DNA from: Gottfriedia sp002574545
Lineage (GTDB): Bacteria; Bacillota; Bacilli; Bacillales; Bacillaceae_G
NCBI GenBank assembly: GCA_052180195.1
Contig: CP197469.1
Length of the DNA stretch: 64,000 nt
Reading direction: 5' to 3' (one strand)
A model generated the notes under the pieces. That model was not told the DNA's origin and did not search any database. It was given only the letters and a program-made list of their open reading frames with translations. Positions 43,567 through 52,682 of this stretch are shown here, piece by piece (position 1 is the first letter of the stretch; every line of letters starts with the position of its first letter). Position numbers and translations under genes: made by a program.

Positions 43567-44931
43567 CTAGAATCTACTTTTAGTAATATCAGAAATAGCA
43601 CGATATAGAATGTCTAACATATCGTCAAGCTCCGATTCCTTTGAAGCTAATGGAGGCATAAATACAATGACATTTCCAAGCGGACGGGTGAGTAGTCCGA
43701 GCTCTTTTGCTCTTTTGGTTACTTTCACACCGATGCGTTCGTTCCAATGGAAAGCTTCTTTAGTATCCTTTGATTTTACTAGTTCAATTCCAATCATCAG
43801 GCCACTTTGACGTATGTCTCCTACATGTTTTAACTCATTAAATTGCACCAGTTTCTCTTGGACATATGATGAGATTGTTTCGACATGTTGTAATAACTTT
43901 GTTTTATTAAATAGATCTAGATTCGCCAATGCTACAGCGCACCCAAGAGGGTTACCTGTATAACTGTGACCATGGAAGAACGTTTTTTGTTCTTCGTATG
44001 TACCTAAAAATGCTTCATAAATTCTGTTTGTTGTTAAAGTTGCTGCTACTGGTAAATACCCACCTGTTAGCCCTTTTCCGCAAGTTAAAATGTCTGGTGT
44101 AACTCCTTCTAGCTCACAAGCAAACATTTTACCGGTACGTCCAAATCCTGTTGCAACTTCATCAGCAATTAACAATACATCATATTTTAAACATAATTCC
44201 TGTATTGCTTTTAAATACCCCTTTGGCATGACAATAATTCCGCTTGCTCCTTGAACAATTGGTTCAATAATTAATGCCGCAATTGAATTAGCCTTTTCGA
44301 TGAATAAATTTTCAACTTCGGCTAAATAGGAATGTATGATTTCTTCTTCGGTTCCCTCATATTTTGAACGATAAAGATGTGGATAGGAAACCTTTATACT
44401 TGGGAACATTAATTCGTTATATGCTTGATGAAACAAGTCTATTGCCCCTACGGACACTGCTCCGATTGTATCTCCGTGATAAGCTTCCTTCATCGTAACA
44501 AACGTATTTTTATCCGATCTCCCTATGTTTTTCCAATATTGATAGGCCATTTTAATCGCAATTTCTACAGAAGTAGCTCCAGAGTCTGAATAAAATACTT
44601 TCTCTAAGCCACTAGGAGAAATTTCTACTAGTCTTTCTGCTAAAAGAATCGCAGGTATATTAGCCATTCCTAGAAGGGTAGAGTGGGCAACCTTTTCTAG
44701 TTGTTCATGAATTGCTTCATTTAATTCTTGAATATTATGACCATGAACATTTAACCAAATAGAGGATACACCATCGTAATATTCATTGCCTAAAACATCA
44801 TATAGTTTTCGATCTTTACCATGTGAAATAATTAGTGGATCTTCGTTTAAATAATCCTTCATTTGGGTGAATGGGTGCCAAAGATACTGTTTATTTTTTT
44901 TAGATAAGTCTTGATAGAGTTCATGATTCAT
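43567..44931 (-). CDS. bioA: Adenosylmethionine-8-amino-7-oxononanoate aminotransferase
   Basis: A 454-residue class III aminotransferase making 7,8-diaminopelargonate in biotin synthesis. Signatures: WHPFTQMKDYLNEDPLII at the N-terminus, DGVSSIWLNVHGHN, the PLP-binding Lys in LTCGKGLTGGYLP and the FFHGHSYTGNPLGCA loop, all typical for BioA. Length is normal. It is divergent from bioY-bioD-bioB across a 142-bp gap that holds a BirA-like operator. The start at 44931 follows an A/T-rich GGGGGA site. Confidence 0.95.
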   Translation of the reverse strand: MNHELYQDLSKKNKQYLWHPFTQMKDYLNEDPLIISHGKDRKLYDVLGNEYYDGVSSIWLNVHGHNIQELNEAIHEQLEKVAHSTLLGMANIPAILLAERLVEISPSGLEKVFYSDSGATSVEIAIKMAYQYWKNIGRSDKNTFVTMKEAYHGDTIGAVSVGAIDLFHQAYNELMFPSIKVSYPHLYRSKYEGTEEEIIHSYLAEVENLFIEKANSIAALIIEPIVQGASGIIVMPKGYLKAIQELCLKYDVLLIADEVATGFGRTGKMFACELEGVTPDILTCGKGLTGGYLPVAATLTTNRIYEAFLGTYEEQKTFFHGHSYTGNPLGCAVALANLDLFNKTKLLQHVETISSYVQEKLVQFNELKHVGDIRQSGLMIGIELVKSKDTKEAFHWNERIGVKVTKRAKELGLLTRPLGNVIVFMPPLASKESELDDMLDILYRAISDITKSRF

Positions 44932-44955
44932 ATATATATTCCCCCTTGTGTTTAT

Positions 44956-44987
44956 ATGTTAACCTAATTTTATAGTTTAGTTGACAT
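44956..44987. promoter_or_regulatory. BirA-like operator
   Basis: ATGTTAACC (44956-44964) and GTTGACAT (44980-44987) form an interrupted dyad with a 15-bp centre, as in biotin operators. It overlaps a TTGACA (44981-44986) that may serve the bioY promoter, so biotin-BirA could repress both directions. Confidence 0.65.
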
Positions 44988-45073
44988 ATATTTCAATTGC
45001 ATGTTAATTTAATTTTGTGAGTTTGTCAAATTTTGCAAATTTATAAAACTCATAAACTAATAGGGGGGATACT

Positions 45074-45646
45074 ATGCAAAATAGGACACTATCATTAACA
45101 GTAATCTCATTATTTGCCTCACTAACTTCGATTGGTGCCTTTATAAAAATTCCGTTACCAGTGATTCCTTTTACGCTTCAAATACTTTTCGTATTTTTAG
45201 CAGGATGCCTTTTAGGAAGTAAAAGAGGAATGATGAGTCAACTACTGTATGTTGGAATTGGATTAATCGGAATACCTGTATTTGCTTCAGGGGGCGGACC
45301 TGAATATGTTTTAAAACCAACATTTGGCTATTTAATCGGTTTTATCGTTGCCGCGTTTGTCATCGGATTGATCATTGAAAAAACGAAAAAACCGAAGCTT
45401 AAGAATTTTATTTTTGCTAATGTAATCGGTTTAATTATTGTCTATATTCTAGGCATTACATATGTATACATTTCATTAAATACTTGGTTAGATAGTCCTA
45501 TTTCATTAAAAGCAGTTCTAATGATGGGACTTGTATATAGTATTGGGCAAGATTTGTTACTAGCTGTCTTTGGAGGAGTGTTGGCAGTGCGACTACATTC
45601 TCATTTTGCAAAAGCTAGAGAAAACGAAAAAAAGGTGGCTGCTTAA
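45074..45646 (+). CDS. bioY: Biotin transporter BioY (ECF S component)
   Basis: A 190-residue membrane protein with six helices. BioY motifs: SIGAFIKIPLPVIPFTLQ, FLAGCLLGSKRG, YVGIGLIGIPVFASGGGP and FKPTFGYLIGF-like KPTFGYLIGF. It captures biotin and works with shared EcfA/EcfT ATPase modules, which are not in the window. Strong AGGGGGGA before the ATG. First gene of bioY-bioD-bioB, 1 bp from bioD. Confidence 0.93.
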   Translation: MQNRTLSLTVISLFASLTSIGAFIKIPLPVIPFTLQILFVFLAGCLLGSKRGMMSQLLYVGIGLIGIPVFASGGGPEYVLKPTFGYLIGFIVAAFVIGLIIEKTKKPKLKNFIFANVIGLIIVYILGITYVYISLNTWLDSPISLKAVLMMGLVYSIGQDLLLAVFGGVLAVRLHSHFAKARENEKKVAA

Positions 45647-45647
45647 G

Positions 45648-46328
45648 ATGGGAAAAGGATATTTTGTAACCGGTATCGATACGAATATTGGAAAAACTTA
45701 TGTAACTGCTCAAATGGTGAATTGTTTGCAGAACAAAGGAATCGATGCAATACCTTATAAACCAATTCAAAGTGGAGTAGTTAATGTTAATAATACGGTC
45801 ATAGGGGAAGACGTAGCCTTTTATAAAGAAAAGCTAGCACTAACAGAAGATCATGATTACTACAGTACATATACAATGAAAACACCTGTTTCACCACATT
45901 TAGCTAGTAAACTAGAAGATGTTTTGATTGATGAACAAGTTATATTAGAAAAATATAAGCAATTAGAAAATAAGCATGATGTTGTTTTTGTTGAAGGAGC
46001 GGGTGGAGTTGCAGTTCCGTTAAAAGAAAATTTTGGAACGATTGATTTAATTAAGCTATTAAACTTACCAGTCATCCTTGTTACATCATTAAAGCTAGGA
46101 ACAATTAATCATACTGTATTAACAACTGAATATTTAAAATCACACCAAATTAATCTAATGGGATTACTAATTAATAAAGTACCATCAGTTATGGGTGAAA
46201 TGGAAAAAGATAATTTAATAATGCTAGAAAAACTAACAGGTCATGATGTTCTAGGTGTTATACCGGAACAGTCAGACTTTTTTACAGAAGATCATATTTT
46301 TGAAATTCAACAATTACTGACGAAATAA
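45648..46328 (+). CDS. bioD: Dethiobiotin synthetase
   Basis: A 226-residue ATP-dependent carboxylase that closes the ureido ring of dethiobiotin. The P-loop GIDTNIGKTYVTAQM, catalytic YKPIQSGV, and VEGAGGVAVPL are visible. The ATG at 45648 is 1 bp after the bioY stop and follows AAAGGTGG within bioY; longer in-frame readings overlap bioY. It is upstream of bioB. Confidence 0.94.
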   Translation: MGKGYFVTGIDTNIGKTYVTAQMVNCLQNKGIDAIPYKPIQSGVVNVNNTVIGEDVAFYKEKLALTEDHDYYSTYTMKTPVSPHLASKLEDVLIDEQVILEKYKQLENKHDVVFVEGAGGVAVPLKENFGTIDLIKLLNLPVILVTSLKLGTINHTVLTTEYLKSHQINLMGLLINKVPSVMGEMEKDNLIMLEKLTGHDVLGVIPEQSDFFTEDHIFEIQQLLTK

Positions 46329-46351
46329 TGAATGAAATGGAGCGATACAAA

Positions 46352-47347
46352 GTGAATTGGACAAATTTGGCACATGAAGTTATTTTAGGTAAGGAAATTT
46401 CAGACGAAGAAGCATTAAGTATATTATCATGTGAAGATGATGAATTACTTTCACTTTTACAAGGTGCGTTTATCATTAGGAAACACTATTATGGAAAAAA
46501 AGTTAAACTGAATATGATCATTAATGCGAAAAGTGGTTATTGTCCCGAGGATTGCGGCTATTGTTCTCAGTCTTCAATTTCAAGTGCACCAATTGAGAAA
46601 TATCCTTTTTTATCTAAAGAAGAAATTCTTGAAGGTGCAAAGCGTGCCTTTGAATTAAAAGCAGGGACATATTGCATTGTTGCAAGTGGGCGCGGACCGA
46701 CGAATCGAGATGTAAATGTTGTTACTGAGGCGGTTAAGGAAATTAAAGAATTATATGGTATGAAAGTATGTGCTTGCTTAGGACTTATTAAAGATCATCA
46801 AGCAAGTGAGCTTAAAGAAGCAGGTGTTGACCGATATAATCACAATTTAAATACATCAGCTGAGCACCATAATTATATTACCACAACTCATACATATCAG
46901 GATCGAATCGATACAGTTGAGAAAGTTAAAAAATCAGGTATATCACCTTGCTCTGGAGCCATTATTGGGATGAAAGAAACAAAACAAGATGTTATTTCAA
47001 TCGCAAGGTCATTACGACAATTAGATGCAGACTCCATTCCAGTAAACTTTCTACATGCTATTAATGGAACGAAACTAGAAGGTGTGAACGAATTAAATCC
47101 GCGCTACTGCTTAAAAGTATTGGCGCTATTCCGATTTATAAATCCAACGAAAGAAATTCGAATTTCTGGTGGACGTGAAGTAAATCTACGTAGTTTACAA
47201 CCATTAGGACTTTATGCCGCAAATAGTATTTTTATAGGAGATTATTTGACTACTGAGGGGCAGGAGACAAATAGTGATCATGCAATGCTAGAAGATTTAG
47301 GATTTGAGATTGAGTTGGTGGAAAAACAGGAGAAGATGTTCTGTTGA
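46352..47347 (+). CDS. bioB: Biotin synthase
   Basis: A 331-residue radical-SAM enzyme inserting sulphur into dethiobiotin. The 4Fe-4S motif is Cys64-x3-Cys68-x2-Cys71 (CPEDCGYC); further signatures are YCIVASGRGPTNRDV, CACLGL, DRYNHNLNTS and the 2Fe-2S Arg in RISGGREVNLR. I place the start at GTG 46352 (VNWTNLAHEVILG), which matches the known BioB N-terminus and follows GGAG by 9 bp; the ATG at 46328 overlaps the bioD stop and lacks a ribosome binding site. Last gene of the operon, then a bidirectional terminator after ~100 bp. Confidence 0.95.
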   Translation: MNWTNLAHEVILGKEISDEEALSILSCEDDELLSLLQGAFIIRKHYYGKKVKLNMIINAKSGYCPEDCGYCSQSSISSAPIEKYPFLSKEEILEGAKRAFELKAGTYCIVASGRGPTNRDVNVVTEAVKEIKELYGMKVCACLGLIKDHQASELKEAGVDRYNHNLNTSAEHHNYITTTHTYQDRIDTVEKVKKSGISPCSGAIIGMKETKQDVISIARSLRQLDADSIPVNFLHAINGTKLEGVNELNPRYCLKVLALFRFINPTKEIRISGGREVNLRSLQPLGLYAANSIFIGDYLTTEGQETNSDHAMLEDLGFEIELVEKQEKMFC

Positions 47348-47448
47348 TTAATTTAAGTATTAAGATGCTAATGCTTCAATAAAAAAAGGGATTGAACTAG
47401 TTCTTGAACTGCAAGAAATATTGCTGTATTAATAAAATAATTGAAAAT

Positions 47449-47488
47449 AAAAAAGCAGAAAAACATGTATGAGTTTTCTGCTTTTTTA
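47449..47488. terminator. Bidirectional terminator
   Basis: AAAAAGCAGAAAA (from 47450) pairs with TTTTCTGCTTTTT (to 47487), between bioB and the convergent chromate transporter. Confidence 0.88.
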
Positions 47489-47556
47489 TTGGTTTTGCTC
47501 TTCTATTCGAGTTATTCTCCTATAGTTTGAACAAATCGATATAAACCAAATTAAAA

Positions 47557-48750
47557 TTATATTCTAGATAAAATTTCCCCACTAATTGCTCCTACAAGTA
47601 CAATAATCCATGGTGGTAATTTTATAATTACTAACATACTAAATAAGATTGCTACGATTAGTAAGTCAAAAATAGAAAAAACAGAGCTGATCCATATTGG
47701 ATTAAAAAAAGCTGAAATTAAGATTCCAACTACTGCGGCGTTTATGCCTAATAAAGCTCTCCTTAATTTCGAACTACGACGCATACTAGACCAAAATGGG
47801 AGAGTACCTATAATAAGTAGGAAAGCAGGTAAAAAGATGGCAATCGTTGCAATAATACCTCCTCGAAAGCCCACCATTATAGTTCCTAAATAGGCTGCAA
47901 ATGTAAATAATGGTCCAGGTACAGCCTGCGTGACACCATATCCAGCCAAAAATGTTTCTTTGCTTAGCCATCCAGTAGGAACAAACTCACGTTCAAGTAA
48001 AGGGAGAACAACATGACCTCCACCAAATACCATTGATCCTGCTCTGTAAAAACTATCAAATATAGAAATCCATATTGACGATGTAAATGAACTAAATAAA
48101 GGTAATAAAACTAATAATAAAAAAAATAAAGCTAAACAAAAGATTGAAATCTTTTTTGATATATTCGTAATTAATGTAGTTTTATCATTATTTTCATTAT
48201 CCTGATATAGAAAATATCCTACAATTGAAGAAATTAAAATGACAGCAATTTGAGTGAATGTCGTTTGCCATATTAGTGTAGCCATCATTGCAAACAAAGC
48301 AAGAGCTTTCCTTTTTAAATCAGGGGTCAAGTTCTTCACCATGCCTAAAATAGCTTGTGCAACAATCGGCACCGCAACCAATTTTAATCCATGGATCCAA
48401 CCGGAGTTTTTTATATCTATGTCTTGTAGTAATGATGCAAATAATATAAGTACAATTACTGATGGTAATGTAAATCCAATAAATGAAACAATGCCACCTA
48501 AGACTCCTGCACGCATTACGCCAATACCAATGCCAACTTGGCTACTTGCCGGTCCAGGTAAAAATTGTGACAAAGCTACTAAGTCAGCATAGTTTTGGTC
48601 ATCAATCCACTTTTTCCTTCTTACATATTCTTCATGAAAATAACCTAAATGTGCAATCGGTCCACCAAAAGAAGTTAAGCCCAGTTTAGTAGATACCATA
48701 AGTATTTCTAACAATAGATATAACCTATTATTTTTATGATTAGAATTCAT
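47557..48750 (-). CDS. chrA: Chromate transporter (CHR family, two-domain)
   Basis: A 397-residue membrane protein with duplicated CHR domains. Domain 1: TKLGLTSFGGPIAHLGYFHE and ALSQFLPGPASSQVGIGIG; domain 2: FYRAGSMVFGGGHVVLPLLE and YGVTQAVPGPLFTFAAYLG. These FGG and PGP repeats are diagnostic. ChrA exports chromate, though sulphate-like anions may be natural substrates. ATG at 48750 after GGAGGAAAT. Confidence 0.93.
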   Translation of the reverse strand: MNSNHKNNRLYLLLEILMVSTKLGLTSFGGPIAHLGYFHEEYVRRKKWIDDQNYADLVALSQFLPGPASSQVGIGIGVMRAGVLGGIVSFIGFTLPSVIVLILFASLLQDIDIKNSGWIHGLKLVAVPIVAQAILGMVKNLTPDLKRKALALFAMMATLIWQTTFTQIAVILISSIVGYFLYQDNENNDKTTLITNISKKISIFCLALFFLLLVLLPLFSSFTSSIWISIFDSFYRAGSMVFGGGHVVLPLLEREFVPTGWLSKETFLAGYGVTQAVPGPLFTFAAYLGTIMVGFRGGIIATIAIFLPAFLLIIGTLPFWSSMRRSSKLRRALLGINAAVVGILISAFFNPIWISSVFSIFDLLIVAILFSMLVIIKLPPWIIVLVGAISGEILSRI

Positions 48751-48969
48751 ATTTCCTCCAACAATTTATACATGGAAATAGTATAGGGTAAATCCACTGA
48801 TAAACCAATGACTTCTGAAGAAAATATAGAAAAGATTAACAATCGAGGCTATTCTATACTATTTATTTGAAAAAGATACAACTTTCTAATTCATAAACAA
48901 AGTTACAGGCATTGGCATAATATCTGTTAAACTTTAAATAAACTGAATAAAGTAAGGAGAAAAATAGAG

Positions 48970-50307
48970 ATGGAAAGAATTGATATACAGTCATATATAG
49001 AAAATTATCCATTGTTAAAAAAACTTATTAAATTAGAGGAATATCTTTGGTTCAATCCAAATTTTGAGACGTTTCAAAAAGCAATTAAAAAATCACCTCT
49101 TACTCAAGATGATGTAAACGACGCAGAAGAACGATTAAAAAGGTTTGCCCCATATATTTCAAAGGTTTTTCCGGAAACAAAAGATACAAATGGCATGATT
49201 GAGTCGCCTTTAGAACAAATTCCTTCTATGAAACAATCGTTAGAAAAAGAATTCCAACAAACTATATTAGGAGAATTATTTTTAAAATGTGATAGTCATT
49301 TACCGATATCAGGCTCAATTAAAGCAAGAGGTGGCATTTATGAAATATTAAAGCATGCTGAAAGTCTAGCTATAAAGCATCAACTATTAACGATTGAAGA
49401 TGATTACTCAAAAATAGATAGTGATATTTTTAGAGATTTTTTCTCTAACTACTCAATTGCTGTAGGGTCTACAGGTAATTTAGGTTTGAGCATTGGCATT
49501 ATTAGTGCAAAGTTAGGTTTTAAAGTAACAGTACATATGTCAGCAGATGCAAAGCAATGGAAAAAGGACTTGCTTAGAAGTAAAAACGTAAATGTTATTG
49601 AGTACGAGGCGGATTATAGTAAGGCAGTAGAAGAAGGACGAATTCAAGCCAAAGCAGATCCAAATTGTTATTTTGTAGACGATGAGAATTCAAAAGATTT
49701 ATTTTTAGGCTATGCAGTAGCAGCTTCACGTTTAAAAAAGCAGTTTGATGAATTAGACATTACTATTGATGAAAACCACCCATTATTTGTCTATTTACCT
49801 TGCGGTGTTGGAGGAGGACCTGGTGGTGTCGCATTTGGATTAAAACTATTATTTAAAGATAATGTTCATGTCTTTTTTGCCGAGCCAACTCATTCTCCTT
49901 GTATGTTGATTGGATTAATGACAGGACTTCACGATCAAGTTTCTGTACAAGACTTTGGTATTGATAATAAAACGGATGCAGATGGATTAGCTGTAGGGAG
50001 ACCATCTGGCTTTGTAGGAAAAATTATTGAGCCTTTTTTAAGCGGTAGCTATACAATTTGTGATGAAAAACTATATACGATGTTAAAAGATTTAGTAGAT
50101 TTTGAGGATCTGTATTTAGAACCGTCAGCACTAGCAGGTATGATTGGCCCGATTAAATTATTTAAAGAAGGTCAAAATTATTTGTTAAAAAATAATTTAT
50201 TAAAAAAAATGGAAAATAGTACCCATGTCATTTGGGGGACAGGTGGTAGTATGGTCCCTGAAAAAATGATGAAAGAGTACTATCAAAAAGGCTCTCTTTT
50301 TAAATAA
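48970..50307 (+). CDS. dsdA: D-serine ammonia-lyase
   Basis: A 445-residue PLP enzyme converting D-serine to pyruvate and ammonia. The N-terminal FNPNF motif, PLP Lys118 in SGSIKARGGIYE, the glycine loop in GSTGNLGLSIG, and CGVGGGPGGVAFG fit the DsdA family. Full length. It stands alone with AAGGAG before the ATG. The 218 bp before it show no other gene or clear operator. Confidence 0.94.
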   Translation: MERIDIQSYIENYPLLKKLIKLEEYLWFNPNFETFQKAIKKSPLTQDDVNDAEERLKRFAPYISKVFPETKDTNGMIESPLEQIPSMKQSLEKEFQQTILGELFLKCDSHLPISGSIKARGGIYEILKHAESLAIKHQLLTIEDDYSKIDSDIFRDFFSNYSIAVGSTGNLGLSIGIISAKLGFKVTVHMSADAKQWKKDLLRSKNVNVIEYEADYSKAVEEGRIQAKADPNCYFVDDENSKDLFLGYAVAASRLKKQFDELDITIDENHPLFVYLPCGVGGGPGGVAFGLKLLFKDNVHVFFAEPTHSPCMLIGLMTGLHDQVSVQDFGIDNKTDADGLAVGRPSGFVGKIIEPFLSGSYTICDEKLYTMLKDLVDFEDLYLEPSALAGMIGPIKLFKEGQNYLLKNNLLKKMENSTHVIWGTGGSMVPEKMMKEYYQKGSLFK

Positions 50308-50431
50308 AATAAATAGTGCAAAATTTTATTATTCGTTAAAAAGTGAAAAAATTCTTTTAATGCAGAATAATATGACATATATTTGTATATGTAAATAAGT
50401 TTTCTATTTAGATTTTGACGCAAGATATTTT

Positions 50432-50588
50432 CTTTTTAATTGGTTCTGTTTAAAAATTGTTAAATTACTATAAAAAGCCATTCCGTCATGAACGGACTGG
50501 CTTCAGTGCATTTTGTATAATACCCATTAGGGTATTGGAATACTCGGTTTTATCTAAATCAACTTAAACAGAGCATCCGATTAAAAAG
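50432..50588. repeat. MITE-like element with ~23-bp imperfect inverted repeats
   Basis: The left end (50432-50453, CTTTTTAATTGGTTCTGTTTAA) matches the reverse complement of 50564-50588 apart from a 3-bp gap and a few changes, bracketing about 110 bp without coding capacity. Inside are a GCCAtTCCGT/ACGGAcTGGC hairpin (50477-50503) and the first CstR-type operator. The GGTTCTGTT end recalls IS6-type termini, but no transposase is near. Confidence 0.45.
50519..50536. promoter_or_regulatory. CstR-type operator 1
   Basis: AATACCC-ATTA-GGGTATT, perfect arms with a 4-bp centre. It overlaps a TATAAT at 50516-50521, the likely -10 for the aminotransferase gene at 50621. Same pattern as three sites downstream. 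Confidence 0.75.
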
Positions 50589-50620
50589 CACAAAACATAT
50601 TCTCATTAGGAGCGATAAAA

Positions 50621-52096
50621 TTGAATTTAGAAAAGTATTTTTCACAATTTAGAAAAGAGATTATTGGAAATGAAAAAACATTCTTATCGCCATTTGGTGA
50701 AAAGAAAATTATTTATTTAGATTGGGCTGCTAGTGGTAGGTTATATGGACCTGTTGAAGAAAAATTGCTTTCTACTTTTGGGCCTTATGTTGCAAATACG
50801 CATACGGAATCAAATATAACTGGAAGTACGATGACGAATTGTTATCATGAAGCATTACAGATCATAAAAGAACATGTTAATGCAAGCGCTTCCGACACAA
50901 TCATAACAGATGGATCAGGAATGACTGGCGTTATGAATAAGTTTCAACGAATTTTAGGGTTAAAAATACATGAAAATTTCCATTTTCGTTTAAGTATACC
51001 TGAGGAAGAAAGACCAGTTGTTTTTATAACAAGTATGGAGCATCATAGCAATCATACTTCGTGGTTGGAAACGATTTGTGATGTAGAAGTTGTACCTAAT
51101 TGTACTAATCATGTCGTCGATTTAAACTATTTAAGAAATCGACTTGAGTTTTATAAAAATAAACGAAAATTGATTGGATCCTTTAGTGCTTGTTCCAATG
51201 TATCTGGGTTAATTACACCTTATCATAAGCTAGCTAGACTTATGCATGAATATAATGGCGTTTGTTTTGTGGATTTCTCAGCTTCTGCACCATATGTTGA
51301 CATCGATATGCATCCTAGTGATCCGATGGAAAAACTTGATGCCATTCTGTTTTCACCACACAAGTTTTTAGGAGGACCAGGTAGCAGTGGAGTTTTAATA
51401 TTTGATTCGTCGATGTACCAAAATAAAATACCAGATCATCCAGGCGGGGGAACTGTTGAATGGACAAATCCGTGGGGAGAGAAAAAATACATTAACAATA
51501 TTCGTGAAAGAGAAGATGGAGGTACGCCAGGATTTCTGCAAACGATTAGAACAGCTCTTGCAATTAAAGTAAAAAATGCAATGGGAACAGCGAATATATT
51601 AAATCGTGAAGAAGAATTGGCACACATCGTATTAGATGAGCTCAGAACAATTGAAAATGTAGTGTTACTTGAAGATTCTAGTAATCCACGGTTAGGTTTT
51701 TATTCTTTTTATTTAAAAGATATTCATCATAATTTAGTCGTTAGATTATTAAATGATCGCTACGGAATTCAAGTACGAGGTGGTTGTTCATGTGCGGGTA
51801 CTTATGGTCATATGCTACTGAATATTACAAGAGAAATGTCTAAAGCAATAACAGATGAAATCGATAATGGTAATATTAGCGTAAAGCCGGGATGGATTCG
51901 CATGAGTGTTCATCCAACGACTACTAATGAAGAAGTCGTTATATTTACTAATGCTTTAAGAGACATTATTCAAAACATTGGAGAATGGTCTAAAGATTAT
52001 ATTTATTTAAAAGAGAAAAATGATTTTATTCATAAAGACGAAGCAGTTATGGAAGTCGGTACTTATTTTGAGATTGAAACGGCAGTGAAATCTTAA
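50621..52096 (+). CDS. Class V aminotransferase-fold PLP enzyme, cysteine desulfurase-like
   Basis: A 491-residue fold-type I PLP enzyme of the NifS/Csd group. Seen: IIYLDWAASGRLYGPVEEKL, the MEHHSNHTSWLE cofactor region, PLP Lys248 in FSPHKFLGGPGSSGVLIF, and Cys389/Cys391 in RGGCSCAGTYGH. A desulfurase would use such a Cys to form a persulfide, but this protein is longer than SufS/IscS and its exact reaction is not settled. TTG start at 50621 with TAGGAG 8 bp upstream. The promoter carries a CstR-type operator, so it belongs to the persulfide regulon next door. Confidence 0.85.
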   Translation: MNLEKYFSQFRKEIIGNEKTFLSPFGEKKIIYLDWAASGRLYGPVEEKLLSTFGPYVANTHTESNITGSTMTNCYHEALQIIKEHVNASASDTIITDGSGMTGVMNKFQRILGLKIHENFHFRLSIPEEERPVVFITSMEHHSNHTSWLETICDVEVVPNCTNHVVDLNYLRNRLEFYKNKRKLIGSFSACSNVSGLITPYHKLARLMHEYNGVCFVDFSASAPYVDIDMHPSDPMEKLDAILFSPHKFLGGPGSSGVLIFDSSMYQNKIPDHPGGGTVEWTNPWGEKKYINNIREREDGGTPGFLQTIRTALAIKVKNAMGTANILNREEELAHIVLDELRTIENVVLLEDSSNPRLGFYSFYLKDIHHNLVVRLLNDRYGIQVRGGCSCAGTYGHMLLNITREMSKAITDEIDNGNISVKPGWIRMSVHPTTTNEEVVIFTNALRDIIQNIGEWSKDYIYLKEKNDFIHKDEAVMEVGTYFEIETAVKS

Positions 52097-52115
52097 ATTC
52101 TCAAAGTAGCCTGTG

Positions 52116-52146
52116 AAAAAAGATCACATTATGATGATCTTTTTTT
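52116..52146 (+). terminator. Intrinsic terminator
   Basis: AAAAAAGATCA (52116-52126) pairs with TGATCTTTTTTT from 52135, separating the aminotransferase from cstR. Confidence 0.85.
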
Positions 52147-52196
52147 GTCCACTTTTAACTCCCTTAAAGAAGTCTAATTCATATAAAATCAAATGA

Positions 52197-52225
52197 TTGA
52201 CAATATACCCAGAGGGGTATATATT
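52197..52225 (+). promoter_or_regulatory. cstR promoter with CstR-type operator 2 in the spacer
   Basis: TTGACA (52197-52202), 17 bp, TATATT (52220-52225). The spacer is the operator ATATACCC-AGAG-GGGTATAT (52203-52222), so a bound repressor would cover the whole core promoter. Confidence 0.85.
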
Positions 52226-52296
52226 TTAATTAAGAATATTGCACATATATTCTAGAATAATGGTTAGGCTTAGTTTTATAAGTTAGGGGTGATTTA

Positions 52297-52557
52297 ATGA
52301 AATATGATGATCCAGTAAAAAATAGAGTAAAGCGAATTGAGGGACAGATTCGTGGGATTTTAAAAATGATGGAAGAAGACAAAGATTGTAAAGATGTCAT
52401 TACTCAGTTATCAGCAGTTAAATCAGCTTTGGATCGTACGATTGGCGTGATTGTAAGCTCAAACTTAGTTGATTGTGTCCGAAATGCGAATGAAAACGGG
52501 CAAGATGCTGAAGATTTAGTGAAAGAAGCAGTAAATTTACTTGTAAAAAGTAGATAA
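52297..52557 (+). CDS. cstR: Persulfide-sensing CsoR-family repressor CstR
   Basis: An 86-residue all-helical repressor of the CsoR/RcnR/CstR family. The two Cys used for persulfide sensing are at positions 31 (EDKDCKDV) and 60 (NLVDCV), the same as in S. aureus CstR. The copper-ligand His expected four residues before the second Cys is Asn56, so it is not a copper sensor. Arg/Lys-rich helix 1 (VKNRVKRIEGQIRG) binds DNA. Oxidation by persulfides forms a disulfide or trisulfide and relieves repression (known for the family). Operators of the expected GGGTAT type flank it. Confidence 0.93.
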   Translation: MKYDDPVKNRVKRIEGQIRGILKMMEEDKDCKDVITQLSAVKSALDRTIGVIVSSNLVDCVRNANENGQDAEDLVKEAVNLLVKSR

Positions 52558-52592
52558 ATTGTGTTTGACACTATTTTTTATTTTTAACATTC

Positions 52593-52611
52593 TATACCCA
52601 TAGGGGTAATA
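52593..52611. promoter_or_regulatory. CstR-type operator 3
   Basis: TATACCC-ATAG-GGGTAAT, one mismatch, between cstR and the DsrE-like gene. Confidence 0.72.
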
Positions 52612-52641
52612 GTATATATAAAATATATTTTTTGTTTCGTA

Positions 52642-52660
52642 ATATACCCTATTGGGTATA
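52642..52660. promoter_or_regulatory. CstR-type operator 4
   Basis: ATATACCC-TATT-GGGTATA, about 22 bp before the DsrE-like gene start. With operator 3 it makes a double site, suggesting tight control of the main sulphur operon. Confidence 0.78.
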
Positions 52661-52682
52661 AAGAACGAGGGGGAGAAGGAAT

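Noticed and set aside
45001..45045. Second BirA operator on the bioY side
   Set aside because: ATGTTAATTT and GTTTGTCAAA look like half sites, but the right arm does not match the first operator well enough.
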